A stretch of DNA of 64,000 nt from NCBI GenBank assembly GCA_004194705.1, contig SADC01000064.1, forward strand, positions 62,001 to 126,000, written 5' to 3'. Positions 1 to 14,907 of this stretch are shown here, piece by piece. Each line of letters starts with the position of its first letter. The first letter of the stretch is position 1. The notes beneath the pieces are model-generated. The model ran no database searches. It saw nothing but the letters and a program-made list of their open reading frames with translations, and was not told the origin of the DNA. A program made the position numbers and the translations under genes. Origin of the DNA: Ditylenchus dipsaci. Taxonomy: Eukaryota; Nematoda; Chromadorea; Rhabditida; Anguinidae.

Positions 1-1219
1 TTTTAAAAGAAGTCACTATACGAGGGTCAGCTACCACCTGAACCAGCCAACTCTGATTTTCGCTCATGCTTTTTCAAAGGGGTAGATCTCGCTAATCTTG
101 TTACTCATTGTAGTGTTTTTTAATTCCAAAAGAAAGGGCAGATTACGTGCTTCCCAATGACATATCACTGACATATTTATGACAATTATATAAAAAACTT
201 TCAGTTCAAAGAAACAACTGTGTTATTGTTTAAAAACGATGTTTATACATAAATATGCACAAAAGTGTTATACTGTCATGTTTTTAGTTATCAGTTTATA
301 TCATTTGACAGAGCAGGAAAAACTGTACCAGAAATATTTTAAAGTGAAATAAAAAAAGCTTTTGGAGTATTTAGCAAGGCTCTCAAAACAAAGTTCAAAA
401 AATGTTTTGACGTAAAACTATAATTTAGCTGAAAAATCTGCAATTTTGACACCGAATTCGTGTTCAGCATGGTCGATTTGCTTATATAACTGCCCTGAAA
501 CCCTACAACTTGCTGTCAAATTTCGAATTGCGCTCAAGACAAAAAACATTTAAATTTCAAATAAATTCGAGATTTGAATAATTGTTGTCTTGAGCAGAAT
601 GAGGGGCTCCACCACTGCACTATCAAGTAGCTTCTCTTTGATCCACTATTTTGGCCTAAGTAACTTAATTTAAAAAAACGTCAAATAAAAATATCCCGCG
701 CTCATTCAAATGTATGAAATTCTGGGTATCGACGTTAGGTACCTTTTTCCCATTTTGGAACTACCCTGTGTTCTAACCACTTAGGCCTTAGTGTTATAAT
801 TTGCCTTTACTGAATGTTGAATGATGAAAATGTGTTTGGGACATGCTGCAAAATAAAGATGATTTGTTACGGGCATTGCCTTTTTCACTTCTGTTTTTCT
901 GCTTCTGTTTTTTTAGCAAAATACCGTTTTTCTGCTTCTGGTTTAAAAAAAACCGGCTGCAGCCCTGTTTGTACCCTTGATTATTTCGGGTTGTTCTAAA
1001 TTAGGACGAGCACGTGTTCAACCTGAGTCAGAATGACACAAAATAGTCAACGGTAGAAAATACCGCCTAGTCGGCCAAAAGTCATCCCCCTCAAGGCGTC
1101 TGAAACTGGCGAAAATCGGAAATAGGTTGTGGCGCTCTGTTTTTTTTAATTTTTACACTTTTTCAAAAGTTTTTTCTTTTTTTGTGACATTGTATGTGTA
1201 TTAAAAGCATCCAAACGAT
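1..1219. other. Gene-free left edge
   Basis: AT-rich, no convincing exon. Holds one copy of the TTCGTGTTCAGCATG-core repeat (about 430-600) whose right part is a hairpin around GCTCAAGACAAAAAACATTT and TTGTCTTGAGC. Confidence 0.5.
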
Positions 1220-2465
1220 TACAGTGTGTCAAACTGGCAAAAATCGGTAAAAAGTAGTTTGGCAGCAAGACCCTAAATTTCAAACACATAAGAATTAGCA
1301 AAAAAAAGCCAACTTAATTTGTTTAAACTTAAACTTAATTTAAACTTAATTTGTTGTTTTATCAACAAATTTGATGTGGTATTTTAGCAAATTTCGGCTT
1401 AAAAGGAAGCTGAGATTGAGCGCTACAAACTCAAGGGTGAAAATAGTGTTGCTACATGGAATTTGGAGTTTTAACACACAAAAAAACATGGGTTAAATTT
1501 TCCCTTTTTCACAGCTTTTAGGTTTCATTTTGACTTTTTTAAAATTTTTGCTTATTGAAAAAAGTCCAACAACTTTGCAGATCGAGCTTTGGGCTATCCG
1601 CTGTAATGCAAAACGAGACTAGTTCATAACAAAATTCAAAATCTCGTGCGGGTTGAAGTTTTTAGTGATCTTTACTATTACTATTTGTACTTGGGAAATA
1701 ACCCAGTTTTAGAACTGCCTTATTACTCATATTTTAAATTTTCACCATTCCTACTTTTGTGCCTAAAAGAAAGCTGAAATTTCAAGCTTTTTGTTGAGCT
1801 TAAAATTACAATTGATGTAAACTTAGAACATTATTAATAATGCAGCTTTATAACTGGGGTTTCTACCAGAGCACAAAAATCAGTAAAAACTTTGACCCGC
1901 CTGGAATTTTGAATTTTGTTACAGTCAACTCTCGATACAGTGCACCCTCGATATAGTGTATATTTTTTCAACCTCATTTAGTCAGCTCTAAGCCAAACTG
2001 GCTTACAGTGTACCCTCGATATAGTGTAACCCTCGATATAGTGTATATTTTTCCGATCCCGCGAGCTACACTGTATCGAGAGTGGACTGTATGAACTAGT
2101 CTCGTTTTGTATTGTATCGGATAGCCCGTAACTGGATCCACAAAGTTGTTAGATTTAATTTTTAAATAAGCAAAATTTAAAAAAAATTCACAACGAAAAC
2201 TAAAAGCTGTGAAAAGGGGAAATTTAACCCATGTTATTTTGTGTGTTGAAACTCCGAAATTTCATGTAGCACCACTAACTTTACTTCTCATTTTTTATCG
2301 CTCAATCTCAGCTTTCTTTTAAGCCTAAATTTGCTAAAATACTACAAAATTTTGCTGTAAAAACAAGCAGTTAAGAAAGTTTATAAGTTTTGGGTACTTT
2401 TTAGCCTAATTCTTATATGATTTTTATTTTGGGTCCGATTTTCGCCAATTTGACACGCTGTGCCA
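1220..2465. mobile_element. Palindromic non-autonomous element, hAT-like ends
   Basis: Long imperfect inverted repeat. The left arm (about 1220-1690) and right arm (about 1875-2465) pair over roughly 400 bp and begin with CAGTGTGTCAAACTGGC and its counterpart CAGCGTGTCAAATTGGC. The right arm is split by a younger MITE at 1920-2091. No coding capacity and no clear target duplication. The CAG.GTGTCAAA ends resemble hAT termini, but the superfamily is inferred. Confidence 0.65.
1920..2091. mobile_element. Pogo/Tc1-type MITE nested in the palindrome
   Basis: Terminal inverted repeats ACAGTCAACTCTCGATACAG (left) and ACAGTCCACTCTCGATACAG (right, reverse complement), TA at both ends, no coding. Internal copies of CCTCGATATAGTG. 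Its position inside one arm of the larger palindrome shows it inserted later. Confidence 0.8.
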
Positions 2466-2906
2466 TCTGCCCAAGTCGGAAAAAAGGTTAAATGCAGGCG
2501 TGTTATATGCAATATAGATGTTAAGGTATATACAACTCAGTAAGCCATATAGCAAATACTTTTATACCTTTTTTTTTAACAATTTCTTTACTATTACGAG
2601 CTATCTACTTTGATTTCAAAATTTTGCCGCTATTCCATTGTATAAAAAATTCTTTGGGAAATTTTTAGAAAATATTGAGTTACCAATTCTATAAATTACC
2701 ATTCTTAACTCTTTTTAGTAGTTGAGCACAGAAGTTTGCCTTTAAAACCAGTATATTTTGATGATGACTTTCGTTTAAATTCTTGCGGATGGACGAGAAA
2801 CACGTATGTTTGATATTTCACTAAACACCATTAGCAATGTGTATTTACTCGTTTCTCCGCTTATTTTTGAATAATGATCTTGAAGAGCACTAACTGGAGC
2901 ACTAAC

Positions 2907-3054
2907 TACAGTCAGACCTTGATATAACGAACTCCCGTGGAACGGAAAACATGTTCGTTATTTCGAAGGTTCGTAATACCCAAGATTCGTTATATAGAGT
3001 TATTTAAGCCAAGATTAAATAAAAAGTTTGTTATGTCGAGGTTTGAGTGTCAGT
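2907..3054. mobile_element. Pogo-type MITE
   Basis: Ends TACAGTCAGACCTTGATATA and, reverse-complemented at the right, ACTCAAACCTCGACATAAC. About 150 bp, internal GTTCGTTAT motifs, no coding capacity. This is the common CAGTCAAACCTCGATATAACGAA type of terminal repeat; further relatives lie at 22310 and 59516. Confidence 0.75.
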
Positions 3055-4162
3055 AAAGTTTAGCCAAAATGTTTGCTCCTGCTCTTGGCTTTTTGTCTCA
3101 AAATTTTCGCTCCTGCTTTTGGCTTGGAGCGGAGAATCTCGAAGCCAAGAGCGGAGCATTGGCCAGCACTGAACACAATACACCCATCGGTTCGTTAAAA
3201 AATTGTAAAAAATACGTAAGAAATTATAAAAAGTAGTTATTAGACAAAAAGTTATTGATTTTAACTTTCGAAGGTGTTTGGAATTTTTGAAAAATCTAAA
3301 AATTTTAAAACATAAAAATCATTTTGAAAAGTGATTTTGGGTCATTTTTCAAAAAAATGAAACTGGATTGTGGAACGAACTAAAAAGTAACTAAATTTGC
3401 TGAAAGTTTCAGGCATGAAATACTTATCTGTCATGCTCTGGGAGAAAAGTTTTTATTAGGCAGTTTTTTCAATGCTCAAAATCACACTATTGGAAATTTG
3501 GTAGAAGAGGATTTGCCATCTAAACCTCTAAAGCAATATGGCACTACAATATTCTTTTTGATGATCAAGATAGATTTAAGCAAATGGATATTGAACACGA
3601 TCAAAAGGTATGTTTTTAAATAAATTTGGTAATAGGTAGGGTTGCCGGCCGGCCGTGATTTTCGGCCGGTCGGCCCGAAAACCGGAAAATTTCGGTATTC
3701 GGGAAAAAAATTGCGAAAAATAAGATCGTAGCTCATTGTCACTTTTGTCTACGTTGCAGTTTGTAAGTCTGGCTAACATTTTTTGTCCCGGCTGAAATTA
3801 ATTTTGATAAGGCTTTGCCTTATCAAAAAAAAAAATGTTACTGAATAGCCAGAAAATACAATTAAAAAACGCGAATTTAAAAAAGTGACCCTAGTAGCGA
3901 ATAACCTGCCTCCCCCCTCTCCCCACGATTTTCACCTTTTTACTTTAGTAAAAAGTACCCAAATTTATTTCCCAGACCTCGGAAAATCTGCGCAAACTCT
4001 TCATTAGTCACACTTCCGTACGCTGGCCTACCCCAAGCCTAAGGGCTGAGCCTAAACTTGTTGTTTGTAAGAGTAGTTACAGCAATTTTAAAAGGTCTGA
4101 TGCTTGGGAGAGGGGGGGTATTCGCTACTAGCGCCAAAAAAGTTAACATAAAGGAGACAAAG

Positions 4163-5220
4163 TACCGTATTCTCTCTAATAGACGGGTCGACCCGTCTAT
4201 TTTCAACCCCCCTCGTGGGGGACCCGTCTATTAGAGAGGACCCTTCTAATAGAGAGGACCGTCTATTTTTTGACCTCAAGCTTTAAAGGAACCCCAAAAA
4301 AATTTACCGCATTTTTACAGTAGAATCTTAAATTCGCAGAAAACCACATCGGATACATTATCTTTTTTACATTTTTTATTGCAAAATAACTCAAATCAAT
4401 ACACATTAACACTTGATAAAACATCACTATCATTCATATCTTTTTCTTCTTCCTCGCTTAGATCAAGTTCTTGAAAGAACACAGCCATTTCTTTTCTTCT
4501 CGAGCCAAACAAAGCTTTGCACGACCACTTGGATTTGGCCGTCTTCCTTGAAGCAATGAATGATGCCGTCCTCACTTCCATCTAGCGCATTAGTGACTCC
4601 GCAGACCTATTACTTGCTTTGCTCCTTTCCTGGAAGAGATACTTATAGTGCACCAGTGTTTTCAAAAATATTACTTTTGATTGTGAAGTTCCTTTCTTGC
4701 TTCACCCACTCTTGAACCCTTGACTGCGTGACATCAAATTTCTTGGCAGCTGAACGCTTGGAATACTTTTGAATAAGCGACTGCTTCCAGTTTCTTGCCA
4801 ATTGAGTGAGCATTGCGTTTCCGAGACACACGAAATTCCTCAATTATATTTTGGCCATCCACGCCATCTGTTCTTGTGCACTCTTCTTCACTCATTTGTT
4901 AATTGCCTAAATGTAAAAAAATAAAAGTGTGAGTAAAAATTTCAAACAATTTAAAATGGCGATAATTGACGACAAACTATTAGTACTAAAAAGCGTCGGT
5001 TTAAATTATTGGGTCATTTATTTAAAATTAACCTTCTGAGAAAAATGCCTTAGGAGACCCGTCTGTTAGAGAAGACCCGTCTAATAGAGAGGACCGTCTA
5101 TTAGAGAGGACCCGTCTATTAGAGAGGACCCGTCTATTTTTCAACCCACCTCGTAGGGACCCGTCTATTAGAGAGGACCCTTCTAATAGAAAGGACCCGT
5201 CTATTAGAGAGAATACGGTA
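4163..5220 (-). mobile_element. Decayed transposon of the TACCGTATT family with HTH remnants
   Basis: Bounded by TACCGTATTCTCTCTAATAG (4163) and its reverse complement ending at 5220, with TA at each end. Both ends are built from repeats of CTATTAGAGAGGACCCGT. On the minus strand two short reading frames remain. One (4843-4643) contains SKRSAAKKFDVTQSRVQEW, the helix-turn-helix signature of pogo/CENPB-type transposase and Brinker-like DNA-binding domains. The other (4581-4396) is acidic near its end (ELDLSEEEEKDMND). No DDE catalytic domain was found. This is the best candidate parent-like member for the MITEs with the same ends elsewhere in the window. Confidence 0.6.
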
Positions 5221-5765
5221 CTTACGTCGGTAAATAGACAAACAGTTTTATTTTGCCCATACATGAACTCTTGTTCACACCGAAATAATTTATTATTATA
5301 ACATCTACATGCATCATTCAAACATCCGCCTCCAATAAAAGATAAACTATTTCAGTAGGCTCCTCTTCATTTCTTAAATTTCGAAAGATTTGACGGATTA
5401 TCAAGAGTTGACTGTACTAGCATGTAGTTCTGGATTTCAACTTATCAACAAGCTATCAACTTATTTATTTAAATTCTAAAAATTAAAAAAATGTCTTTGG
5501 AAAGACTAAATTTTTATTAAAATATGCTCCATTTTCAAAGACTTTTCGCTACACGTTAGGTCAGTCCTTCGCTTTTTTGAAAGCTGGTATTCAGTTGAAA
5601 AAACAACTAATTTGAAGGAGTCAATAATTAATGTGATGGCGTAAAACAGTCTTAGATTTTGTTTAGAAAAATATGCGCGTAATTTCTGAACATTCAGTAC
5701 ATACCAGGCTGCTGGAAAATAGGCCTTTTTCAAAACAGTTAAAAACACGTCCTTAAATTTATACT

Positions 5766-7777
5766 TTAAAGGACCTGACCTCTTCCTATTCATGGCAATT
5801 TGTAATTTTTGAATTGGCGGGGACCATTTATTTTTTCCGTAATATTTTTTTGAAATGCGAAAATATTTTTTTTTAAAAGTTGCATGTCTATTTTTGATGT
5901 GAGTTTTTTCCTTTTGGTTTTTGTTGAAATTCCTTGTTGTCTAGGTGATCCGGCATCTCTACCTAGGTCCAGAGTGAGCTGCGTGCCGTTGTATTAGATA
6001 AGTTTTTATTTCTTTACCATCGCCGTCTCTTGCTTTTCTCGTTTTGTTTTCAGGTGGGTTGCTGGATCCATCATCCAACCAGGTGAATATTTTACTTCAC
6101 GATTCGGGTGTATTTTATTCAACTTCTAGTCGTGGCTTTGTCATCTTTCCGGTCAAATTCAAGGCGTTGGTTTTTCGTCCCTTTCGGCTTGGCATCGATG
6201 TCCACGCGATCCATCCCGAATGTTCACATGGGACTTGGACATAACTGTAATGCTGAATAGATTTAGAGAGCGCTCGGGGTTAAAATAATTGATTTAAGGT
6301 GTTATAAAATATTAATTTGGTTTTTATTTTATTGCTATCGGAGGGCCAAATATGGGTGGTATAGTTGTTGCGTCGTGTTTCAATGGTCACCACCAAACAC
6401 CCATCCCCAAAACAGGCGAACCGCCAGAAAACCGGCCGAACCACCCCGCCAAAATGGGTTTTCTCTCTCAGGACAATTCACTCTCTAGACATCACTCTCA
6501 GGAATTCATCTCTGGGACATTTAACTCTTCGGACAATTCACTCTCCTCTAATATTTGCTCTAATAAAGTATCTACCTCTCGATCCGAAATTTTGGATTAT
6601 TAGTAATTGTTACTTACATTTTGTTTTCAAGTTAATCGACATCAGATGAAAGATTCTAATAGGGAAGCATTCGATATACTTTTAAGTATGCTGCGAAGGT
6701 TGGCCGTTTTGCGGCTAAGACCAGCATACTCCGCATTGCAAATAATAGAAAGTAACCAATCGTGGCCCCTCTAAAATAATAAAAGTTGGTGTTACGCAAG
6801 CGGTAGTACCAAGGGCAGCACTTAGGTATATTACCTAGGTAGTGATCCACTTTCTGAATAGGGTCTGATTTACTTCAAAAAATGTCTATATACCACACTA
6901 ATATCCACATCCTGAGTACTTTCACCTGAGTACCACACCCTGGGTACCCCACCTTAGTACCACCACTTGAGTAGCACCACCTGAGTACCAATTTCTGGGT
7001 AGCTCGACACTAGTACCTCTGCCTGGATACTACCTAAGTATCACTAGCTAGGCAGTTCTTCCGACTACCGATACCTGAGCGCTACCTTGGTACCTTCTTT
7101 CCATGGGGCATACAACTTTTTAAAACTGGGGTTACTGCAAATTTTAAACAAATTTTTGCTTGGTTTTCATTTCGGATTTTCATGACGGTTTCAAGAGTGA
7201 AGTGTCCCAGAGAGTGAAATGTCCGAGAGTGAAATGTCCTAGAGAGTGAAATGTCCCGGAGAGTGAAATGTCCGTGTCCCGGCCAAAATACCACCATACA
7301 GGAAAGTGGCGATGAAACAAACCCAGACTATCTAGGATGTTATGTGGAAAATGATACAACTTATTTGACAGATTCTTTTGATGAATATGATTATTGAAAC
7401 TGTAGAATAAATGCGGAGGAATAAATTACACAGACGGCACACTGCAGAACGGTCCACCGAAGCTATTTGAATTGAGCCAGCAACCCCACCTGAAAACAAA
7501 ACGAGAAAAGCAAGAGACGGCAATGGTAAAGAAATAAAAATTATCTAATACAACGGCACGCAGCTCACTCTGGACCTAGGTAGAGATGCGGATCACCTAG
7601 ACAACAAGGAATTTCAACAAAAACCAAAAGGAAAAAACTCACATCAAAAATAGACATGCAACTTTTAATAAAAAAATATTTTCGCATTTCAAAAAAATAA
7701 TTACGGAAAAAATAAATGGTCCCCGCCAATTCAAAAATTACAAATTGCCATGAATAGGAAGAGGTCAGGTCCTTTAA
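5766..7777. repeat. Long inverted repeat with 300-bp arms
   Basis: Arms 5766-6065 and 7477-7777 are near-identical reverse complements, beginning TTAAAGGACCTGACCTCTTC and containing CTAGGTCCAGAGTGAGCTGC. The 1.4-kb interior has its own smaller inverted pair at 6458-6543 and 7193-7277 made of repeats like GGACATTTCACTCTCT, and a degenerate tandem region at 6880-7065 with unit about CACCTGAGTACCACA. No convincing gene inside. It is probably a foldback element; the superfamily is unknown. Confidence 0.7.
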
Positions 7778-7817
7778 GCAAGTTTTGCTCAGGCTTTACT
7801 AAAAATATTAATTTTAG

Positions 7818-8525
7818 ATGAGTATTCTGACAGACCTTCGTCCAATCAATGACCTTTTTCTTGAGCAGTACTTACTTAATGGAGTAGTTACTGGAAAAAA
7901 ACAAGAGCTTCGTGAGAAAAACCGATTTCGTGACATTTTTACTATGGTAGCAGTGTATAAAACGAAATATGTAAGTAAAAAATTGAAAATGTATAACAAG
8001 AAAAATTTGTTCGGAAGGAAACGAAAAATTCGTTTCCTTCCGAAAAACTTGTCTTGGTGTTGTTTTTTCCCCGTGCTGTTTTTTCGAAAAAAAAATATTG
8101 CAAAATTATTAGAGGGCGGTAGGTCTATTAGAACGGTATCTTAAGACGGGCTCAAACATCTCTGCCCAAAGCTTAAAAAAAGAACCGTGAATTTGTACAT
8201 CTAACTAAAAAGTTCATTTTGATTCTTTTGAAACATTTAAAGAAAAATCAAAGATAAACAAAAAGAGCCAAGGCAATTTTTTGGAAGGTAGCTAACTCAT
8301 AAAGAACTTTGTGAAATGTAAAATGTTTCTTTTAGACAAAATGTCTTGAAATGGATGGACTTTCATGGAACATTATCTGATCGGAAATACAACTCTGAAT
8401 CCCACATTTTGAATAGAATTGACTATGGAGCGGAAATTTACGTTACTTTGCGGTGGAGCGAAATGAAGCCACTGAATGTTTTAACAAACAAGTTTTCACA
8501 AAGTATGATTAAAGTATTTAAGTAG
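7818..8525 (+). CDS. Two possible exons of an unrecognised gene
   Basis: Exon A, 7818-7970, lies between a clear acceptor (ATTTTAG) and a clear donor (GTAAGT) and encodes LTDLRPINDLFLEQYLLNGV followed by a charged helix. A second open stretch, about 8336-8525, follows the acceptor TTTTAG and encodes QNVLKWMDFHGTLSDRKYNS, then RIDYGAEIYVTLRWSEM, ending in TAG. The phases differ by one base, so either one base is wrong, an exon is missing, or they are unrelated. I recognise no domain. Exon A starts about 40 bp beyond the right arm of the long inverted repeat, so this could be transposon-derived. Low confidence. Confidence 0.3.
8009..8044. repeat. Perfect short hairpin
   Basis: TTCGGAAGGAAACGAA followed after a few A bases by its exact reverse complement TTCGTTTCCTTCCGAA. 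Not associated with a recognised element. A similar short perfect hairpin, TTTTGATAAGGC with GCCTTATCAAAA, lies at 3803-3831. Confidence 0.6.
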
Positions 8526-8689
8526 GGTGGTAAATAGTTTTTTATTGGTCAAAAACTAATTAAACTAATGACCCTGGTACTTATCCCACTTATACTTGTT
8601 TCAAAAATTTTTGACTTCAATCCATGAAGGTCGGATGGTCATTTTAGGGTATTTAAAGGTCATTTTTTCAATAAATTTTACACTTTTAA

Positions 8690-8815
8690 CCTTAGGAAAG
8701 GATAGGCCAGCGTAAGTTAAGATGGCCTCAAAAGTGTTCTCCAACTTTAAAAGGTAAGAAAAACATGTTTGAGTACGTCCTAACATACGCTGGCCCCCCT
8801 TGTCTAAGCCTAAAG
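8690..8815. mobile_element. Small hairpin MITE, GGCCAGCGTATGTTAGGAC family
   Basis: Inverted repeat with arms containing GGCCAGCGTAAGTTA and its complement TAACATACGCTGGCC. A second copy of the same family lies at 45145-45292 and a fragment at about 4016-4050. Confidence 0.6.
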
Positions 8816-9449
8816 TCTAAAATGTACACCAGAGGTACCAAGTAAATTAGGGGGAATAAGCCAAATGGCACTGGCACGCACACATACATGTTATACTACA
8901 GTTTCTATATGCGGATGGCCCTCACTAGTATAAAATATTCAAAGATTATCAGTTTTTCTGATAAGCTGACCAAAATTAGGTCAAAAATATCCTTAAAATT
9001 CCCTAAAAAGACCATATGTCTTCATGAGTTGTAGTCAAACTTTTTTTTATAACAAGCTTCAATTTGTTAATCGATAACTGTTTATAAATGTTTTTTGCAG
9101 GAAAAAGTTCTTAGTACGCGTTTTCGGGTCACTTTTAAAATTTCGGGTTGGGGGTAAACGGGATAAGTACTTGACCCCTAATACTCAATTAACCAAGCGA
9201 CCCCAATAAATTGCACAGTCCAAGGTTTTAACCGTTCCCTTGAGTTCCCTTTAATGGCTAATTTAAGTGTGTGTGTAACAGGGCAATACCGAAAAAATCG
9301 GTTTGTCAAATCAATTTATGTCGATTGATTTGGAAAAATCGATGAATCAGGAAGAAATGGTTAAAATTCACAAGTTCCGATAAATATCGTATTACTCAAA
9401 AAATGCTACAGCTTTTTAGACATTTTTGGACATGCGCTATACAATCTCA

Positions 9450-11369
<1,920 letters not shown>

Positions 11370-11468
11370 TGTAAGTAATTGTTTTAGAATAATTTTTATA
11401 CTTCTTTAACTTTTAAAAGGCCTACCCACGCCCGTCATTTTCATTTCAAATGTTCGAATTCTCAGGTA

Positions 11469-11491
11469 CCACTTGTTGTTAACAAGTGGTT
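11469..11491. repeat. Perfect palindrome
   Basis: ACCACTTGTTGTTAACAAGT continues into a perfect self-complementary 23-bp site in the intron after the hydrophobic-segment exon. The half-site resembles the CCACTTGTTACAACC motif near the ends of the composite element at 40.1-42.5 kb. Confidence 0.5.
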
Positions 11492-12153
11492 TGTGATCAG
11501 TTACTGCTTTTCTGTCCGGACAGAAAAAAATTTGGAAAGTTTTGCGTTGAATTTCGGTAAACTTTCCAGTAAAAAAACTGAAACTACATAAGACTTGGTA
11601 AATTTTTTGAAAAAATTTTCATAAAGTTTTTCGAAAAAGTTAACTATAACGCAACCCTTTGTTCAGAATTTCATGCTGAACAAGACAAAATTATTTTAAA
11701 ACTCTGACTTATTAAGAATTCACGTTTTCGCTGAATTTTTTACGGAGTTTTGAATTTATTTTTATAGTAACGTAGGGAAGGGTACATACCAGGTTAGTGA
11801 GACAAGTCGATTTTTTCAATTAAGGGCTATTTTGGTTTTAAATTAAAAACAACCCGTTATTCTTTGTGACAAAGTCGTTTAAAAAACGACCAAAACAGCC
11901 AGAAAATAAAAAAGGCGGATTAGAAAAAATTGCAAAGATAAATGAAAGCTACCCACACGCCGATTATTTCGACTACCTAAATTAACTGACTACTAATATC
12001 GGTTAATTTATGAAGCTAATTAGCCTTATAAGTCGGCTGTATTACCTGGTTGAATTAGCTTTTGTCGACTTTGGCTGCTACCATGACATCAAGTTTTAGT
12101 TTAAAATATTTAGAAAGCTCATTATATAATTTTACCTTTTGAGTTTTTTTTGA

Positions 12154-14109
<1,956 letters not shown>

Positions 14110-14907
14110 AAACAGCAAAACATAAAATTATTTATTTGTTTAAAATAAAGTAACAAGTTTCTTGGCAATATTTTTGAGACAAAAAAATTATTAGAAAAAC
14201 AAGTTACTGGTCACAAGTGAGATAAATTTTAAAATAAGTGATTGTGGTACAAAAGTCGACAATATGTTTAATAATTATACTAGTAGTGATCCATTTGAAA
14301 GTACTCAATTAACATTGCAAAAATAAACGTATTAAAACGAAAAAGTAATAAAATTGGCAGCTGAACAATAGGTTAAAAACACAAAAGAAATAACAACCAA
14401 TACAGTCTAGCTTTGATATATTGCGATCCTTAGATGACATACTAAAATCTGGACCGGAATGTATGCCAAAAATTATAATTTTTTTAAACAGCTCAAATAT
14501 ACAGAAATAAAAAAACAGAAAAGTCTTTTTAGCTAAAAACATTGCACTTAAACTTTTTGTATTTTCAAAAAACAATTTTGGTAATCGTATATATAAGTTT
14601 TTTAATCGCATTCTGTTAGGAATAAACTTTGAAAAATTTCTTTGCCCGCCAACAAAATCAGTCTTTAGGTCGCATTATATCGAAGTTGCACTATTTTGAT
14701 GCCTGACTGTATATAGAATTTTAAAACAATTTATTTGCTAACATCTTTCTGGGCTGTTTTCGAACTTCGCTTGAACAAATTGAATCCACTGCGTTTCTCT
14801 AAAAACCGTTTTTACTAACACAATATTTAAAGAATTAAGCTCTTTTTTATAAACGAAGTGCTTGAAATTTAAAAAAAAATTAATTATATTAAAAAACAAA
14901 CTGCTTT
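14110..14907. other. Convergent intergenic gap
   Basis: About 800 bp of AT-rich DNA between the 3' end of the lectin-like gene (plus strand) and the spectrin stop (minus strand). It should contain both 3' UTRs. No further gene or clear inverted repeat seen. Confidence 0.6.

Noticed and set aside
3803..3831. Hairpin resembling a bacterial terminator
   Set aside because: The context is eukaryotic with no upstream gene, so only a short palindrome can be claimed.
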